NCBI GenBank assembly: GCA_963920705.1 | Contig: OY987226.1 | Coordinates: 11,596,501 to 11,660,500, forward strand | Source: Odiellus spinosus | Lineage: Eukaryota > Arthropoda > Arachnida > Opiliones > Phalangiidae | DNA: 64,000 bases | Direction of reading: 5' to 3' | Shown: positions 46,906-58,435 of the stretch, one piece after another | Numbering within the stretch: position 1 is the first letter of the stretch | Layout: each line of letters starts with the position of its first letter | Notes under the pieces: model-generated | What the model saw: only the letters and a program-made list of their open reading frames with translations | Told to the model about the DNA's origin: nothing | Databases searched by the model: none | Position numbers and translations under genes: made by a program

Positions 46906-48283
46906 TATCAGGTTTATGTATAGGGATTTATGACCTGGAATTTTGTTGGATTATAATCTAATTAATCTTACAAAAGTCAAACTGACCATTTTTAATTAAT
47001 AGGTAAAAATCTTAATCATATTAAATTAGAAATAATTGACTCGTTGAATTTTACACCATGGTCGATTGGTTCTTTGTGGACAAATCATACTTTTAGAATA
47101 AAGATAAATTAGTCTTAAATTATCTTTTTAATTTTTGGCAGGTTAAAAATTAGACTTTATTTTCGGAATTAAAAATATAAATTATTTTCGGACTTAATTC
47201 TACTCTTAAAGGGTTTTTAAATAAGTAATTTCTTTAATTTTCAAGTGCAAAGTCGTCACATTTAACAAGTTCTTAGCCTTTAATTTTAGGCACTCTAAAT
47301 TTTATTTTTGGTTGAACCAAAACCCTAAAAATAGTTGGTCCATTCCCTGCATATTAGAGCCAATAAAATGAAAGACAGGAAGAAAGAGTTAATCGAAAAT
47401 GACGCAACAACGTTATTCCTATATACTTTCTTTCTCCCCCATTTTTTCACTCATTGCATCGAGAATATTAATCAGCCAGTGGATAAACTCTAAAATAAAC
47501 ATCCCTATATACTGGTGTACCATAATATTCCTCGAGCACTTTGTATATTGCTTTTAAGGACGAAATTCAACGCCTCAAAACACTCGTGAGACTTAATTAC
47601 ATTGACACTGAAGTTGACGACGAGCTAGACAAGAGAAAGTTTGGCCTACATATTATCATGTAGAATTTAGCAAGGGTGAAACTTGGGATACCTCTTGGAG
47701 TTAAATTTCGACTTCCGCTCATTTGTTGTTTTTCATCATTCTCTATTATAGCTAAAAAGACTTAAGACATAATAATCTTCATCTTTTTTTCTTTATACCA
47801 AATTTGCCGTGATTCCAGCCAATAAGAGCAGTCGCGGATATCAAAATAACCAATAGCTAATCAAGATCTTTAAATTTAAAGATATATTTTTTATAAAAAA
47901 TTGTCACTCCTTTTGAAGCCTTAGGGCTAGCTGACTATTCCCCGTAATTGGTCTACAAACCGGTATCTTTGACTGTACTAAATAGCCATACGTAAATCAA
48001 TACTTATTGTGCATTAACAAAAACTGTAATCTCGTAATCGGTTTACAGGTTTTAGGGAAATTGTTATCCCCTCGTCATTTTTCTATTCTCTGAAAGCCCT
48101 AGGACTAGTGTAGGAATTGATTTATGTTGGAACCTAATTTTAAATCAGATGAAGTTAATCTTGGGTCAAGTTAAAGTAACATAAAACTAATTTTTGTATT
48201 TTAATAATTATCGCAAGCTGTACCGGTATTTAAAATATTAAACGGTAATTTGCAATATTATTTAGAATGTCTTCTAAATGTTA
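46906..48283. other. AT-rich non-coding, nothing identified
   Basis: No repeats or frames worth naming. Confidence 0.6.
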
Positions 48284-48425
48284 GCTTTTCTCTGAACACC
48301 GTTGCACTCGGGCTAGAACATTTCTACAGGAGCTGGTTGAAAAATCATTAGTAACTCAGCTCCTGAATTTATGCTTTTCCCGGAACACCAAAGCGCTGCG
48401 CTTGAGACATTTCTACATGCGTAGA
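48284..48425. repeat. 89-bp tandem duplication with inner hairpin
   Basis: GCTTTTCTCTGAACACC (48284) and GCTTTTCCCGGAACACC (48373) start two copies that share GAACATTTCTACA / GACATTTCTACA. Between them AGGAGCTG and CAGCTCCT pair across 22 bases. A related single unit is at 24723. Confidence 0.75.
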
Positions 48426-50327
48426 TAGTAAATTTATATTTTTTTTGTTTAATTCAATACAAGTACTAAAGCAATTTATAAGAATTGTATTATAAGAGTG
48501 TACGTCGGTCTGTTTGTTGGGAACGGTAACGTTTACGTTCGCGTAATGAAAAAAGCTGTAGCCAATTGATACACAACGTTAAATTTCATTGGGGGAAAAG
48601 GTACTCCATTCAAACTCCACTTGAGTATATAATATCGAGTTTTTAAATTAAACTCGAAGCCCCCAGAGTTTCAATTATATTTATTTGGTCACGAGCTTCA
48701 CTTCAAACGTAAATTAAGTCTAAGTACATCGAATTTAAATATATTTATTTTAAATTTTAAATATTGTAATCATCAATTTGAACGCTGATGGTTTTACAAC
48801 TTGTTAAAACGTCGTAATATGCCATAAATCTGCGAACAACAAATAATTATGCCACATACAAAATGTTATCAATTTTTAAAGCCTGTCTTTAACTAGTTTT
48901 CTTAATAAGTCTATTAAAATTTAGACAAATTGTGTGCTTTCCCTTTTAGTATAGGCCATCACGATCCAGGTGACTCGGACCTCTAATTCACACGGCCTAA
49001 TACCAAGGACGGCCGTCAAACAAATGGCGTATTAACTCAACTTCACCTTATACTTACCCTCGCTTTTCCAGTCTGAAAGTTTTGAGTTCCCATATAGTTT
49101 CGGTCTAATCCATACCCTTTATATTATTCAACCTAATTTGATAGCGAGTACAAAACTAAATTAGCCATTATCTCTATGTTATGTTTACTTGGATATCAAA
49201 GGAGACTATACATTTGCCCGTACTGACAAACTAAGATAAAATTTTCGTCAGAGTTCAGCATCATAGATTAGGATGTGTGCGCGCGCTCAATGTGCTCCAC
49301 CTCCATATTGCGGTACTGTTAAAGTTACTAGTCCCAATATCTCTAAGAAAACCTAATAGTAGACGTTTATGAGAGGGTAACTTTTTACTCACTGATAAAT
49401 CAAAGTGGCATAAACCATATTGAAGGAAGCTAGGGGCTCTCATCATGACCTATACTTTGATTCAGACTCAATTTGTAAGAACTACTTTCAGTCCCGTTAG
49501 GTTTAAGATCGTGTATTAATCCGACTCGGCTTTCGTTAGTAAACGCGAATTAAGTATGAAACGGAATTATCGCGTACTACGTTAGGTTGCAAAGCAAAAC
49601 CAAGGCCAAAACCCTCAAACTCCCGCTTCTATAAATAGACAAGCAGGGGAGTAGCGTGTCAGATACTCGCGTAGTAAGTATAGACAACCGTGGCCCAAAT
49701 ATATAGCTTACAGTGAGGAAGATAATCAAGAGAAGAGCTCTTATATACGGCCACTAGAGAAGAGCAAGCAAAAATCTGTTGCTATCCTTTACACCGTAAA
49801 AAAATCTAATCATACGACCATAAATAACTTAAGACTTAAATATAAGTTAGGCTTTTTAAATTTAATTTATAACATTCGATTAAAGAATGGCGTCCCTTTT
49901 CAATATCGTTTTAAATAATAAAATCATTTTAAAATATGCAACAGGGAGTTGAAACAAGGTGTGTTGAAATAATACACATAGCTTCTTAGAGCATCCGTTA
50001 CGCACAATTTATTGAATATGGTGATTAACGTCTAATATTATTAAATTTTATTAACGAGACTCATGGTACTTTATGGTGCGAAGAATAATTTATTAAATAA
50101 ACTATTTTTCTTAACCATGAAGTAGCAATTTCGTTAATTAGTCAAATAATATACTAAGAATATATATACTCAGTCCTCGTTGAATATTTGAAAATATTTA
50201 TTGAAAGATATTTTAAAAGTTTATTTTCAGATATAGGAATACTATAGGATATATTATGATAATTTTATTAAAAGATGATAATGGAGTAAAGTTTTTAATT
50301 TTTTAGAAAACAGACTGTACGAGAAAG
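48426..50327. other. Non-coding; two L-type copies
   Basis: A diverged L copy lies at 48560-48585 (CCAATTGATACACAACGTTA) and a good one at 49477-49540. Nothing else. Confidence 0.5.
49477..49540 (-). repeat. L interspersed repeat copy with extended left part
   Basis: AAGAACTACTTTCAGTCCCG, TTAGGTTTAAGATC, GTGTATTAATCCGACTCGGC, TTTCGTTAG. The first part is shared with 56189-56240, showing that the L unit is longer than its core. Confidence 0.7.
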
Positions 50328-50352
50328 CTTTCGACCTCGTAAGGACTTCTTC
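50328..50352 (-). repeat. GAAGAAG-stem-CGAAAG motif, minus strand
   Basis: Reads GAAGAAGTCCTTACGAGGTC then GAAAG on the minus strand. A matching motif in the opposite orientation lies at 50687-50710, and the B element lies between them. Confidence 0.5.
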
Positions 50353-50363
50353 AGTCTCCATAT

Positions 50364-50549
50364 AAGCTACGTTCATACTTGACACTTTGGAACCGTTTTC
50401 AAACCGTTTTGAATGTTCAAAATCGACTTTTTAAGATATTAACTTTGTTTCTTGATCAATGATCTACACGGGTGACCCCAAAATTTTATAATTTGACCTT
50501 TCCAAAACGGTTTAAAACGGTTTAAAAGTTTGTAGTGTGAACGCGGCTA
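50364..50549 (+). mobile_element. B element, complete
   Basis: 186 bp with inverted ends AAGCTACGTTCATAC / GTGTGAACGCGGCTA. Inside: GGAACCGTTTTCAAACCGTT, GTTTCTTGATCAATGATCTA, CGGGTGACCCCAAAATTTTA, GGTTTAAAACGGTTTAAAAG. Matches 19937-20098 closely. No coding capacity. Confidence 0.82.
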
Positions 50550-50686
50550 TATTTCTTTTGAAACTCTTGGAAGTTTAAATAAATGACTTTAACTAATCAA
50601 AGTTTACAACATGGTTTCCCAAAAAATATTATTTACTGTGAAACCATACATTTATACTTAAATCAAAGTAAAACTAACGATCGATT

Positions 50687-50710
50687 GAAGAAGGGCCTCG
50701 GCTCGAAACG
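50687..50710 (+). repeat. GAAGAAG-stem-CGAAACG motif, plus strand
   Basis: GAAGAAGGGCCTCGGCTCGA then AACG. From memory, sequences of this shape often trail Penelope-like or other retroelement coding regions; that attribution is weak. The surrounding 76-codon frame (50583-50813) has no motif I recognise. Confidence 0.4.
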
Positions 50711-50713
50711 TCT

Positions 50714-53700
50714 CGTAAAGGTTTCTTTAAATATACCGTGCCGTTTTCTTCGAACAAAAGATAAATTTTATCATAGAGTTATTACCATATACGTAGGCAT
50801 TTTTGGGTTATAATCATTTTTAAAATTAATTTTTGAGATTCCGTATACCTACTATTGTTTATTTTCTTACTTCTGATTCTACTCTGTTCTTTTATGGAGC
50901 TTTAATCCACTGGTAAAAGTTTATCCACTTTGATATAGAGGCAATAGATAAAATAGCAGAAAGAAATAGATACGGTCAGTGACGTCATTAGGCGTATCTC
51001 TTTTGGAAGATGTCTTTCATTCGAAACTAGCTGGGTGTGCGAGGCTAATGTCAAATTTTGATGTTATGAAGGGACTCGGGCAGGGATCAAAATGTAAATG
51101 GGGAGGAAAAACTGTGGAAAAAATAATTTTCTGTCTCATGTCCTCCAGTTGATTTTTGAGAGCTGATACGAGCACGGCTTCTCCAAAATATGTCAATCTT
51201 TTTGAGCTTTAGGTTTAAGTAAAAACTTGAGTGTCGGGTCTGAAACTTTTATATTAGCGAGAGAAAATACATACATTTTTCTTATTTGAAATAGGTGAAT
51301 TAAATATGTCAAGAAAACTTAGTTTCATGCTTTTTTTGTGTGTGATAATAATTAACTTTGGCCGGATTTTTTAATTAATAACTTAACTTTGGCCACGAAA
51401 ACAAGTCGTCTCGTCGCGTAAATACCAAGGCCTCGCGGTACATCTTGTTAATAATAGAATCGATAAATAATTCGCCTAGTTTTTTTCCTCTTCACGCTCC
51501 CTTAAAAAAATAATTACTTTTTATGCATAGAGAGATTTTAGTTAAAATTATTCTTTTTAACAAAAGGTTAGTTGTCATTAAACCTTTCTTTAACATTGTG
51601 TATATATTTTTACGTTAAAAAGCATGTTTCTGATACCTGCAATTTCTTGTGATCCAACTTTTGAAGGAAGAACTCAATTAACCTACGTCCTCCGTTAATT
51701 GCAATCAAACTAATAGTACTAAAACTTCAACTCGTGTTTATCCAAGCGTAGTTAGTTAAGTTAATTGGATCGTGCGCGTAACTCTTTATTTTTCACTATT
51801 TCGCCAACTTGAAACTACGCGAGATTTCCAAAGAAAAACGATCTTTAGATTCCTTTCCCTAGTTTTTCCAAAGTATGTCTACCTAACAGAAAGAAAGCTT
51901 ACTTATCCTTGAGAGAGTCTTTGGTCTATCTGTTTTTTCCCACTACCTAGCGGTTGTTTGTTCATTGTCTGAAATAAGCTGAACCTATACTGTTGAATCT
52001 CCAGTGACCACCAGAACGGAGACTAGAGATAAGAGTTTAGAGAATGGAGCGGCGTGCTGGAAAGCTAATCTGTGTGAAACTACTTTTTTCCCCCCATGAA
52101 ATAAAGTTTTCCTGTAGCCAATTTCCTCCATTGCTTCTACCTATATTGCTCTCCCTATTCAGGATGAAACGGTTATACTTTGTTTGCCAAGACGGAAATT
52201 GCTTGGAAACAGAGGAGACTGTGGCAACGTTCCGAACCGCTTATACTTATTTTAGTATATTGCGGCCAAAGTTGTCTGGGGACGAAATGTGGAGGATTCC
52301 TTCCTTAATGTAACCTGGATTATGATTTTTAAATGTTTTTGGTAATACCTGTTTTTGATAATCTCGGGAATCACATTGGGGTAATAAGACTAGTCAATAA
52401 GAAATTAACTTCATTTTGAATATTATTTTTTAGATTCCAGGAATTTATATATAAATGTAGGAATATTTGATAGGCTTTAGTGAGTGCGTGTCATGGTACA
52501 CAACCCACTTCTATAGGACGGTGTTTGGAAAGAGTAGGCGGGTCTTATTTTCCTTAGGCGCAACCGGGGTCATAACCAAATATGTTTATTTTATTGTCAC
52601 TCTCGTCAGCAACGTAAAATTCTAGAGAGCCAACAAGATATACTTTAAAATTTTTGTTACGCTTTCGTTTTTTTGAGGGGTTCAGAGTTCTTACTTGAGC
52701 TATAAACTAGTCGTAATACAGTAAAGGTAATATGTCTAATATATTCCTTTTATAATTTTATACGAATTCCTGAAATTTATTTGCTTTGGAATTTAATTTA
52801 ATTTAAAGCATCCAAAGAGCCTAATTATGCAAGCATTAAGATGTTCCTCATTTGAGATATATGGCACGCATAAATTAAGAGGTTTAATGAGATTGAATAC
52901 ATGAAATATAATTTATATTTGTACCTACCTTAAGAGAGAGAGAGAAGTTAAAGGTATTTTAATTTGAACTTTTAATACTATAAGCAAAAAATAAATTATA
53001 TGAAGTGAATAAAACGCACTTAATTTCGTCGTCAATACGCCTGAATAGGATTAACATACAAGGAAAATACTTCATCATAGTTCCGAGAGCCCTATTCTCG
53101 TACAAAGCGAAATATTATCAGCGCCTCTCGTAAATCCATCCAAATTATCCATCGCTTAATATCCGAGCTTAATTAGACGAAATTTTAAACGCATTTCGAC
53201 GAAATGGTCTTTCCCCTCCCCCCTCCAATTGACACGTTTTTATTATCGGCTCTCCAGACTGATTTCTTGCTTATTATTAGTTTCTGCTTAAAGCCATTCA
53301 CACCGAAGTCTTTCCAGGGTTCGCGCGCTATAAAAGCAATCCTGGATACATTAGTATCCATCATCCATGCTTCGAAGTACCGCGAATTAGACCGGACGAA
53401 GTTTGAGTGGGTGGTTTGGGTGGTTAACTTAGTGGGCGTTTGAGTCATTGGTTGAACGGAGTAGCAAAAAAAAATCTGAGTCTCAAATAGCAGCTCTAAT
53501 AGGAAGCTCATTGATTTAACCCTGCGTGGCCTGATGCAGCCTCGGGTGAGGATTTTGTCTCCCCGCTCCTTGGTTTAAACTTAATTGTCTTTTAGCACCC
53601 CAAAGCGACAATGACGTAACCTTATAAATAGCCAATCTGGCGACCAAAATACTTCATTTTCTTTTCCTAAACTTCCCCCTTCACTATATGTTTCCCCTAC

Positions 53701-54185
53701 TAGTTAGAGGCAATATTTACGGATTGGAGATTAGACTAATGACGTCGAACCTTTTTTACTTCTACCTGACTTTCTCTTTATCTCCTCTTAAGTCAACTAT
53801 TTATATGCATTAATGATTATTCGACCTTCATTGGTTAATAAAGAGAGCCAACACTGCACAACGTGGTCCAAATTGGAAAATTCCTGCTGTTTTCGACTAA
53901 TAGATCAAATATAAAATTAATTTTCAATTTAATTTCATTTTTGTTGAATTTGGGTTATTCTTTTTGATCTATTTGGTCGAATAATGTTGGAATTTTCCAA
54001 TTTCGACCATTTTTTTGAGCAAATTTGGCGATTTTCCTCACTGGGTATTAAAGCCTATTTCTTTCGTTATTCTATGAGAGTACAAGGAAATGAAAAGTAA
54101 AACCGACGTCACGCGCATGTAAAAACAGGCTTGGCAATTTTTCGATTTCTAAAGATCGCGAGCTTGGCGCAAGATCAAAATATGT
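50714..54185. other. Non-coding; possible V-family end near 51462-51501
   Basis: AATCGATAAATAATTCGCCT.. CCTCTTCACGCTCCC followed by TTAA resembles the right end of family V, but no left half was found. At 53204-53511 both strands are open (79 and 108 codons) over a GC-richer patch with a TATAAAAG word and GGATAC-ATTA-GTATCC; I recognise no product. Nothing else. Confidence 0.5.
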
Positions 54186-54539
54186 CTAATCCAATAGGAA
54201 AAAAAAAATTACAAAGAAACATTAAACTAGAAATTACTTACAACGAAAATAGGCTTAGCTGGATTCATGGGATTCTGAATTCCACACGTATAAAGGCTAG
54301 CGACTAATCGAATGTTATTACAAGTCTTGAGGAGATCTCGCCTTAACGACGGGTCTTTGTTCATTGGTCGCTAGATCTCAAATTCAGGATCTCCATGAAT
54401 CCAGCTAAGCCTATTTTCTAGGTAAGTTTTAAATTTATAGTTTAATATTTTTATGTAAATTTTTTACTGATGAATTATGCATATTTAAACGATAAGGAAT
54501 CGATTAAAAATCACTTGCTTGTTAGGTTGCATTCTTACT
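54186..54539. mobile_element. Family A subfamily II MITE, left end lost
   Basis: The right end GGTTGCATTCTTACT is followed by TTAA (54540-54543). The left arm starts only at CTAATCCAATAGG, so about 70 bp of the left terminus are missing. The core AACGACGGGTCTTTGTTCAT matches and has the same orientation as the 56877 copy. Confidence 0.88.
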
Positions 54540-54543
54540 TTAA

Positions 54544-55344
54544 CTATTAGCTTTTCTAAACACCACGTGATTCAAGCTCATATATGAAATATAATACTGG
54601 GCAAAGCCTTTTTTCTGATATTTGTTAACCCGGTCATTGGCTCTCTGCTTTTTACAATACGAATACATTTCAACGTAAATTTCATACCAATTTTTTTTTA
54701 CTTCTCTTTCCATATCACTTGACACTGAAATCAAATGTTACGTTATAGCCTCTCACTTCCCACGGAATATTGTGAAAAAAACGTTATATAACAATTCAGC
54801 CTTTGGAATAAAAAGTTTGGATAGGCGAGAGAGTATTAACTCTTAACTTCTTTCTTCTTATATAGATTTCGTTTCCTAGTTTTTATTTTTAATACTCACT
54901 GAAGGAAGAAAAACCCTATAATCATTTTCTACCAATTTCCTTGGCAGGTTTTTTATTGCCCTAAAAACGTATGCATATGTCTTCTTTATATATATCGTAT
55001 ATAGTTTGAATGGAGGGAAAAAGCATTTGGTAAAATTCCCAAGGTTTTTGATTCCACGCGCTTGATTATAGGTTCTTGAAAAAAAAGTTTTAGACGGACT
55101 ATTATAAATTTGCGCAAATAAAACTCCAATTTCTATTCCTTTCCAATTTTATTTCGTGGAACATTAAGAAAGATGTATGTTGCCCGTAAAAGTTTTATTG
55201 TTTATAACAAGAATTAATTTATTTCTTGAGAATTAGTACCTTTCTACAAAGTTCAGGTTCGCGGTCTTCCTGTTTTATACCCCCCTTTACTAGAGAGGGA
55301 GAAACAATAGAGGCTGGCCTTACTTTCAAGCGAGGGGCCAGACA
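54544..55344. other. Non-coding, nothing identified
   Basis: No repeats or frames worth naming. Confidence 0.6.
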
Positions 55345-55505
55345 CTCGTGAACTCAGGTGTACAAAATTTTTGAACTCTTTGCACGATCAACGCTGAACT
55401 CAGAGTTCATAAGAGTTCGAACTCAATGCACTGTCAAAGCTGAACTCGGAGTTCATAAGAGTTCGAACTCAATGCACTGTCAAAGCTGAACTCAGTGAAC
55501 TATCT
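55345..55505 (-). repeat. E repeat, 46-bp units (orientation 2)
   Basis: GCTGAACTCAGAGTTCATAA starts units at 55393, 55439 and 55485, an exact 46-bp period. Each full unit carries GAGTTCGAACTC and AATGCACTGTCAAA. Reverse complement of 5495-5615. Confidence 0.88.
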
Positions 55506-55526
55506 TAGAGTTGATCGGCTAGATTT

Positions 55527-55645
55527 GAAACCCAAAAACAAGTAAGATAATTTTAATTTTTTTACTAAAGCTTCTAGATAATTAGTCCTGATTTGAAGAA
55601 CAATGAATTGATACAAAATCACCTTTTGTAGGGTTTTATTCTCTC
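55527..55645. mobile_element. Half MITE resembling the family A right arm
   Basis: AATTAGTCCTGATTTGAAGA, ATTGATACAAAATCACC.., GTAGGGTTTTATTCTCTC followed by TTAA (55646-55649). The left arm is missing. Like the half copy at 27181, it directly follows another palindromic repeat (E here, D there). Confidence 0.6.
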
Positions 55646-55649
55646 TTAA

Positions 55650-56872
55650 ATTTTAATATTAAACAAAACTTCCTGATGTCAACGTTCCTTTAAAGTTTGA
55701 CACCAGTTGCGATTAAATTCCGACAAGTTTAATTACGAATATATTTCTAAATTGCTTATATATAATTGCCTTATGCTTCAGCAACTTTATCTATACTTTT
55801 GTTTTAAGATGAGTATGCGTAACGCGAAAATATTTGGCTCATTGATACATAATTTTGAAACTCGTAGAGATGAAAGTAGTCCGTGACAACTCCTCTTTCA
55901 ACACTAGTTTTGATCTTTCGAACAAATTGAATGAATTTTAAACAATCGCGTTTCCAATTCACGCGTAAAATAAGAATTAATTCTCAAAATAGCGTTAATT
56001 CGAATAGAAACTAATTAATATTCCCGAAATATCAAACCACTAAAAGATTCAATTTTCCTTCCCATTATTATTCTATTCTCGTTCACTTTCAAAATTGATT
56101 TGCTAATTAAATTTTAACCTGTTACGCCGGAGGTTTAACGGGGCATTAACTTTGATTTCTATAAATTACTAAAGTCAAGTCTTACTTTCAAGAACTACTT
56201 TATGCTCCGTTAGATTTAATATTGTCTATAAATCCGCCTTTTTTTAAGATTAACCTAAACTATTTGTATTTACCTCATTAAAGTGAGGGTGAATAGGATA
56301 AGTGTTTTTTTATTCATTTTCCTTTAAAGAGACATGTTAGTGTAAGTGGTGTTTGAAATTGAAAATGATGGAGTTCGTACTGATTGGACGAATAATGAAT
56401 ACGAAGAACATGATTTTTTTAAAGATTAATAGCGTAAAAATATAAATATATAAAATTAAAACTCATCCGAATCTTCTGGTTAATTAGCAGTGACGAATGG
56501 GGTATCAACTTAACTTATCTGCATATTTTTATGCTGATTAAATCGTATATACAAAATAATAATTTTATATTTTAAATGATCTGCAGCTAATGAAAGCACG
56601 TCTTAAATTTCCATCGTTCTTAAATGAAAACTAAAAATCACCTTCTAACGCGCGTGCGACCTCTTGTATTCGGAATATTTCTAATCTAACTTAATTGCGC
56701 CCAATTTATACAGAATATTTATTAGACATAGTGCCACGAATGTCAAACTATATATACCGTAAATCTTAGATCAGAGCTTTTATACTCTCATTAATTGTTC
56801 GGTTGGAATACGTGAAATGTTTCTGAACGTTCTTTGATAGTATACAGTTTTTAATCATATTTTAACGCTACT
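55650..56872. other. Non-coding; L copies
   Basis: A weak L-like word TTGGCTCATTGATACATAAT lies at 55834-55853. The clearer copy is at 56189-56240. Confidence 0.5.
56189..56240 (-). repeat. L interspersed repeat copy with extended left part
   Basis: CAAGAACTACTTTATGCTCC, GTTAGATTTAATATTGTCTA, TAAATCCGCC. Shares the extended left part with 49477-49540. Confidence 0.68.
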
Positions 56873-56876
56873 TTAA

Positions 56877-57314
56877 AGGGAGAATGCAACCTAACAAGTG
56901 ATTTATTTTTTATCGATGCCTAAATATTATTTAAATAGGCCTAATCTACTAGTGAAATAAATTACGAACAAATATTAAACTAGAAATAAATTTAAAACTT
57001 ACCCGGAAAGTAGGCTTAGTGGGATTCACGGAGATCCTGATTTCCTCACGTTTAAAGTTTAGGGACCAATCGAATGCGATTGTAAGGCTCGTGGAGATTT
57101 CGCGTGAACGACGGGCCTTTGCTCATTGGTCGCTAGACCTTATACGAAGGAAATTCAGAATCTCCATGAATCCCGCTAAGCCTATTTTCCGGGTAAGTTT
57201 TAATTTCATTTTCAGTTCAAGATTTGTTTTGTAAACTTTTTATTTGTGGATTAGGCCTATTTAAACGATAAGGAATCAATAAAAAATCTCTTGTTATAAG
57301 GTTACATTCTCCCT
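56877..57314. mobile_element. TTAA-flanked palindromic MITE, family A subfamily II
   Basis: A 438-bp element with TTAA at 56873-56876 and 57315-57318. The left end is AGGGAGAATGCAACC; the right end is GGTTACATTCTCCCT. The arms of about 190 bp contain TTAAATAGGCCTAATC, ATTAAACTAGAAATAAATTT and CCCGGAAAGTAGGCTTAG, mirrored on the right. The core has GAACGACGGGCCTTTGCTCA. A 71-codon frame inside resembles one in the 20846 copy only because the DNA is shared. Confidence 0.95.
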
Positions 57315-57318
57315 TTAA

Positions 57319-58394
57319 TCAATTCAAAACATCATGCTCTTAATTTTATTTTATCACTTCGAATTAAATAATCTTTAAAAATATATCTAATTACCATACT
57401 CGATAAGTCGCCACATCCCTAAAACAGTAACAACCAATTTTTGAGGTTAAAAATTTGAAATTTGATATTAACATTTAGGTTTATCATTAAAAACGAAATC
57501 GGTCAGCGAGTGCTGATTGGTCAAAATCTTTTATACTGACATGATATTGACTTAACTTCCATTAAACTTGATTTTATTTATACCTTTTATAATCGATGCA
57601 AATCCAATATTTATCTTCTTACCTTTAACCTTGATCATTTTCATCATGATCCATCTCAATTGCTTTGTCTAATTCTGTTTCGAGCTGTATTTCTTGAACT
57701 ACTTTTAGGTATATGAAGCTTAACATTATGTATTATTTGGACTTGACTTTATTACAATTGCAAACTTCACTCGCTTGAATCGAATACAATTATACAATCA
57801 ATATCTCCCGACCTTATGCCTCTTACATTTTCAGAATCAGTTTGAAAGCTCTGTAGCTTCGAAGCTTGATGCTACCTTTTATCTCATTGTTTAAACAAAT
57901 CGCCACAGAGATCTGTGCATAGTTTTACACTCGCTGATCTATTGAACTGATCGAGACTGCTTATATGGGTCATCAATGCTAATCAATGCGTGTAATAGGT
58001 AGATTAGATAGCGCATACACTTTGAATTTATTATTGAAGACGAGATCGGATTTTCAAATAAGAAAATTACCATTTAAATGGCAATATATCCAGGAACGTT
58101 ATCTCTAGAGCCCCGAAATTGGCTACAACAACACTGTTTTAGATTAAGCTAGCCCAATCTACATTCCTTCTTAGAGAACAAGTTTAGCGAAGATTTTTAT
58201 TTTCTATTCTGATTATTTAAAATAAAATATAAACTGAAACTTTGATAAATATCATCCATTCCAATTAAAACGGCTATAGATTTAAGTAATCGGGAAAATA
58301 ATTCGGAGGATCTTATTTTTCTGAATTTTTTCAGAGCTGTTTCGAGCTTGGAGATTTGAATTTATTATAATAATTAAATGGGATACAGATTAAC
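57319..58394. other. Non-coding, nothing identified
   Basis: No repeats or frames worth naming. Confidence 0.6.
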
Positions 58395-58435
58395 TAAGTG
58401 TGGGCCAAGTCAACGCGCGACTTGTAGGCCCACTT
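58395..58435. repeat. Bulged hairpin AAGTGTGGGCC..GGCCCACTT
   Basis: AAGTGTGGGCCAAGTC pairs with GACTTGTAGGCCCACTT, with one-base and three-base bulges and a seven-base loop. Confidence 0.7.

Noticed and set aside
53204-53511. Possible gene on either strand with a TATAAAAG word
   Set aside because: Both strands are open over the same patch, products are unrecognised, and no start context or splice signals support either.
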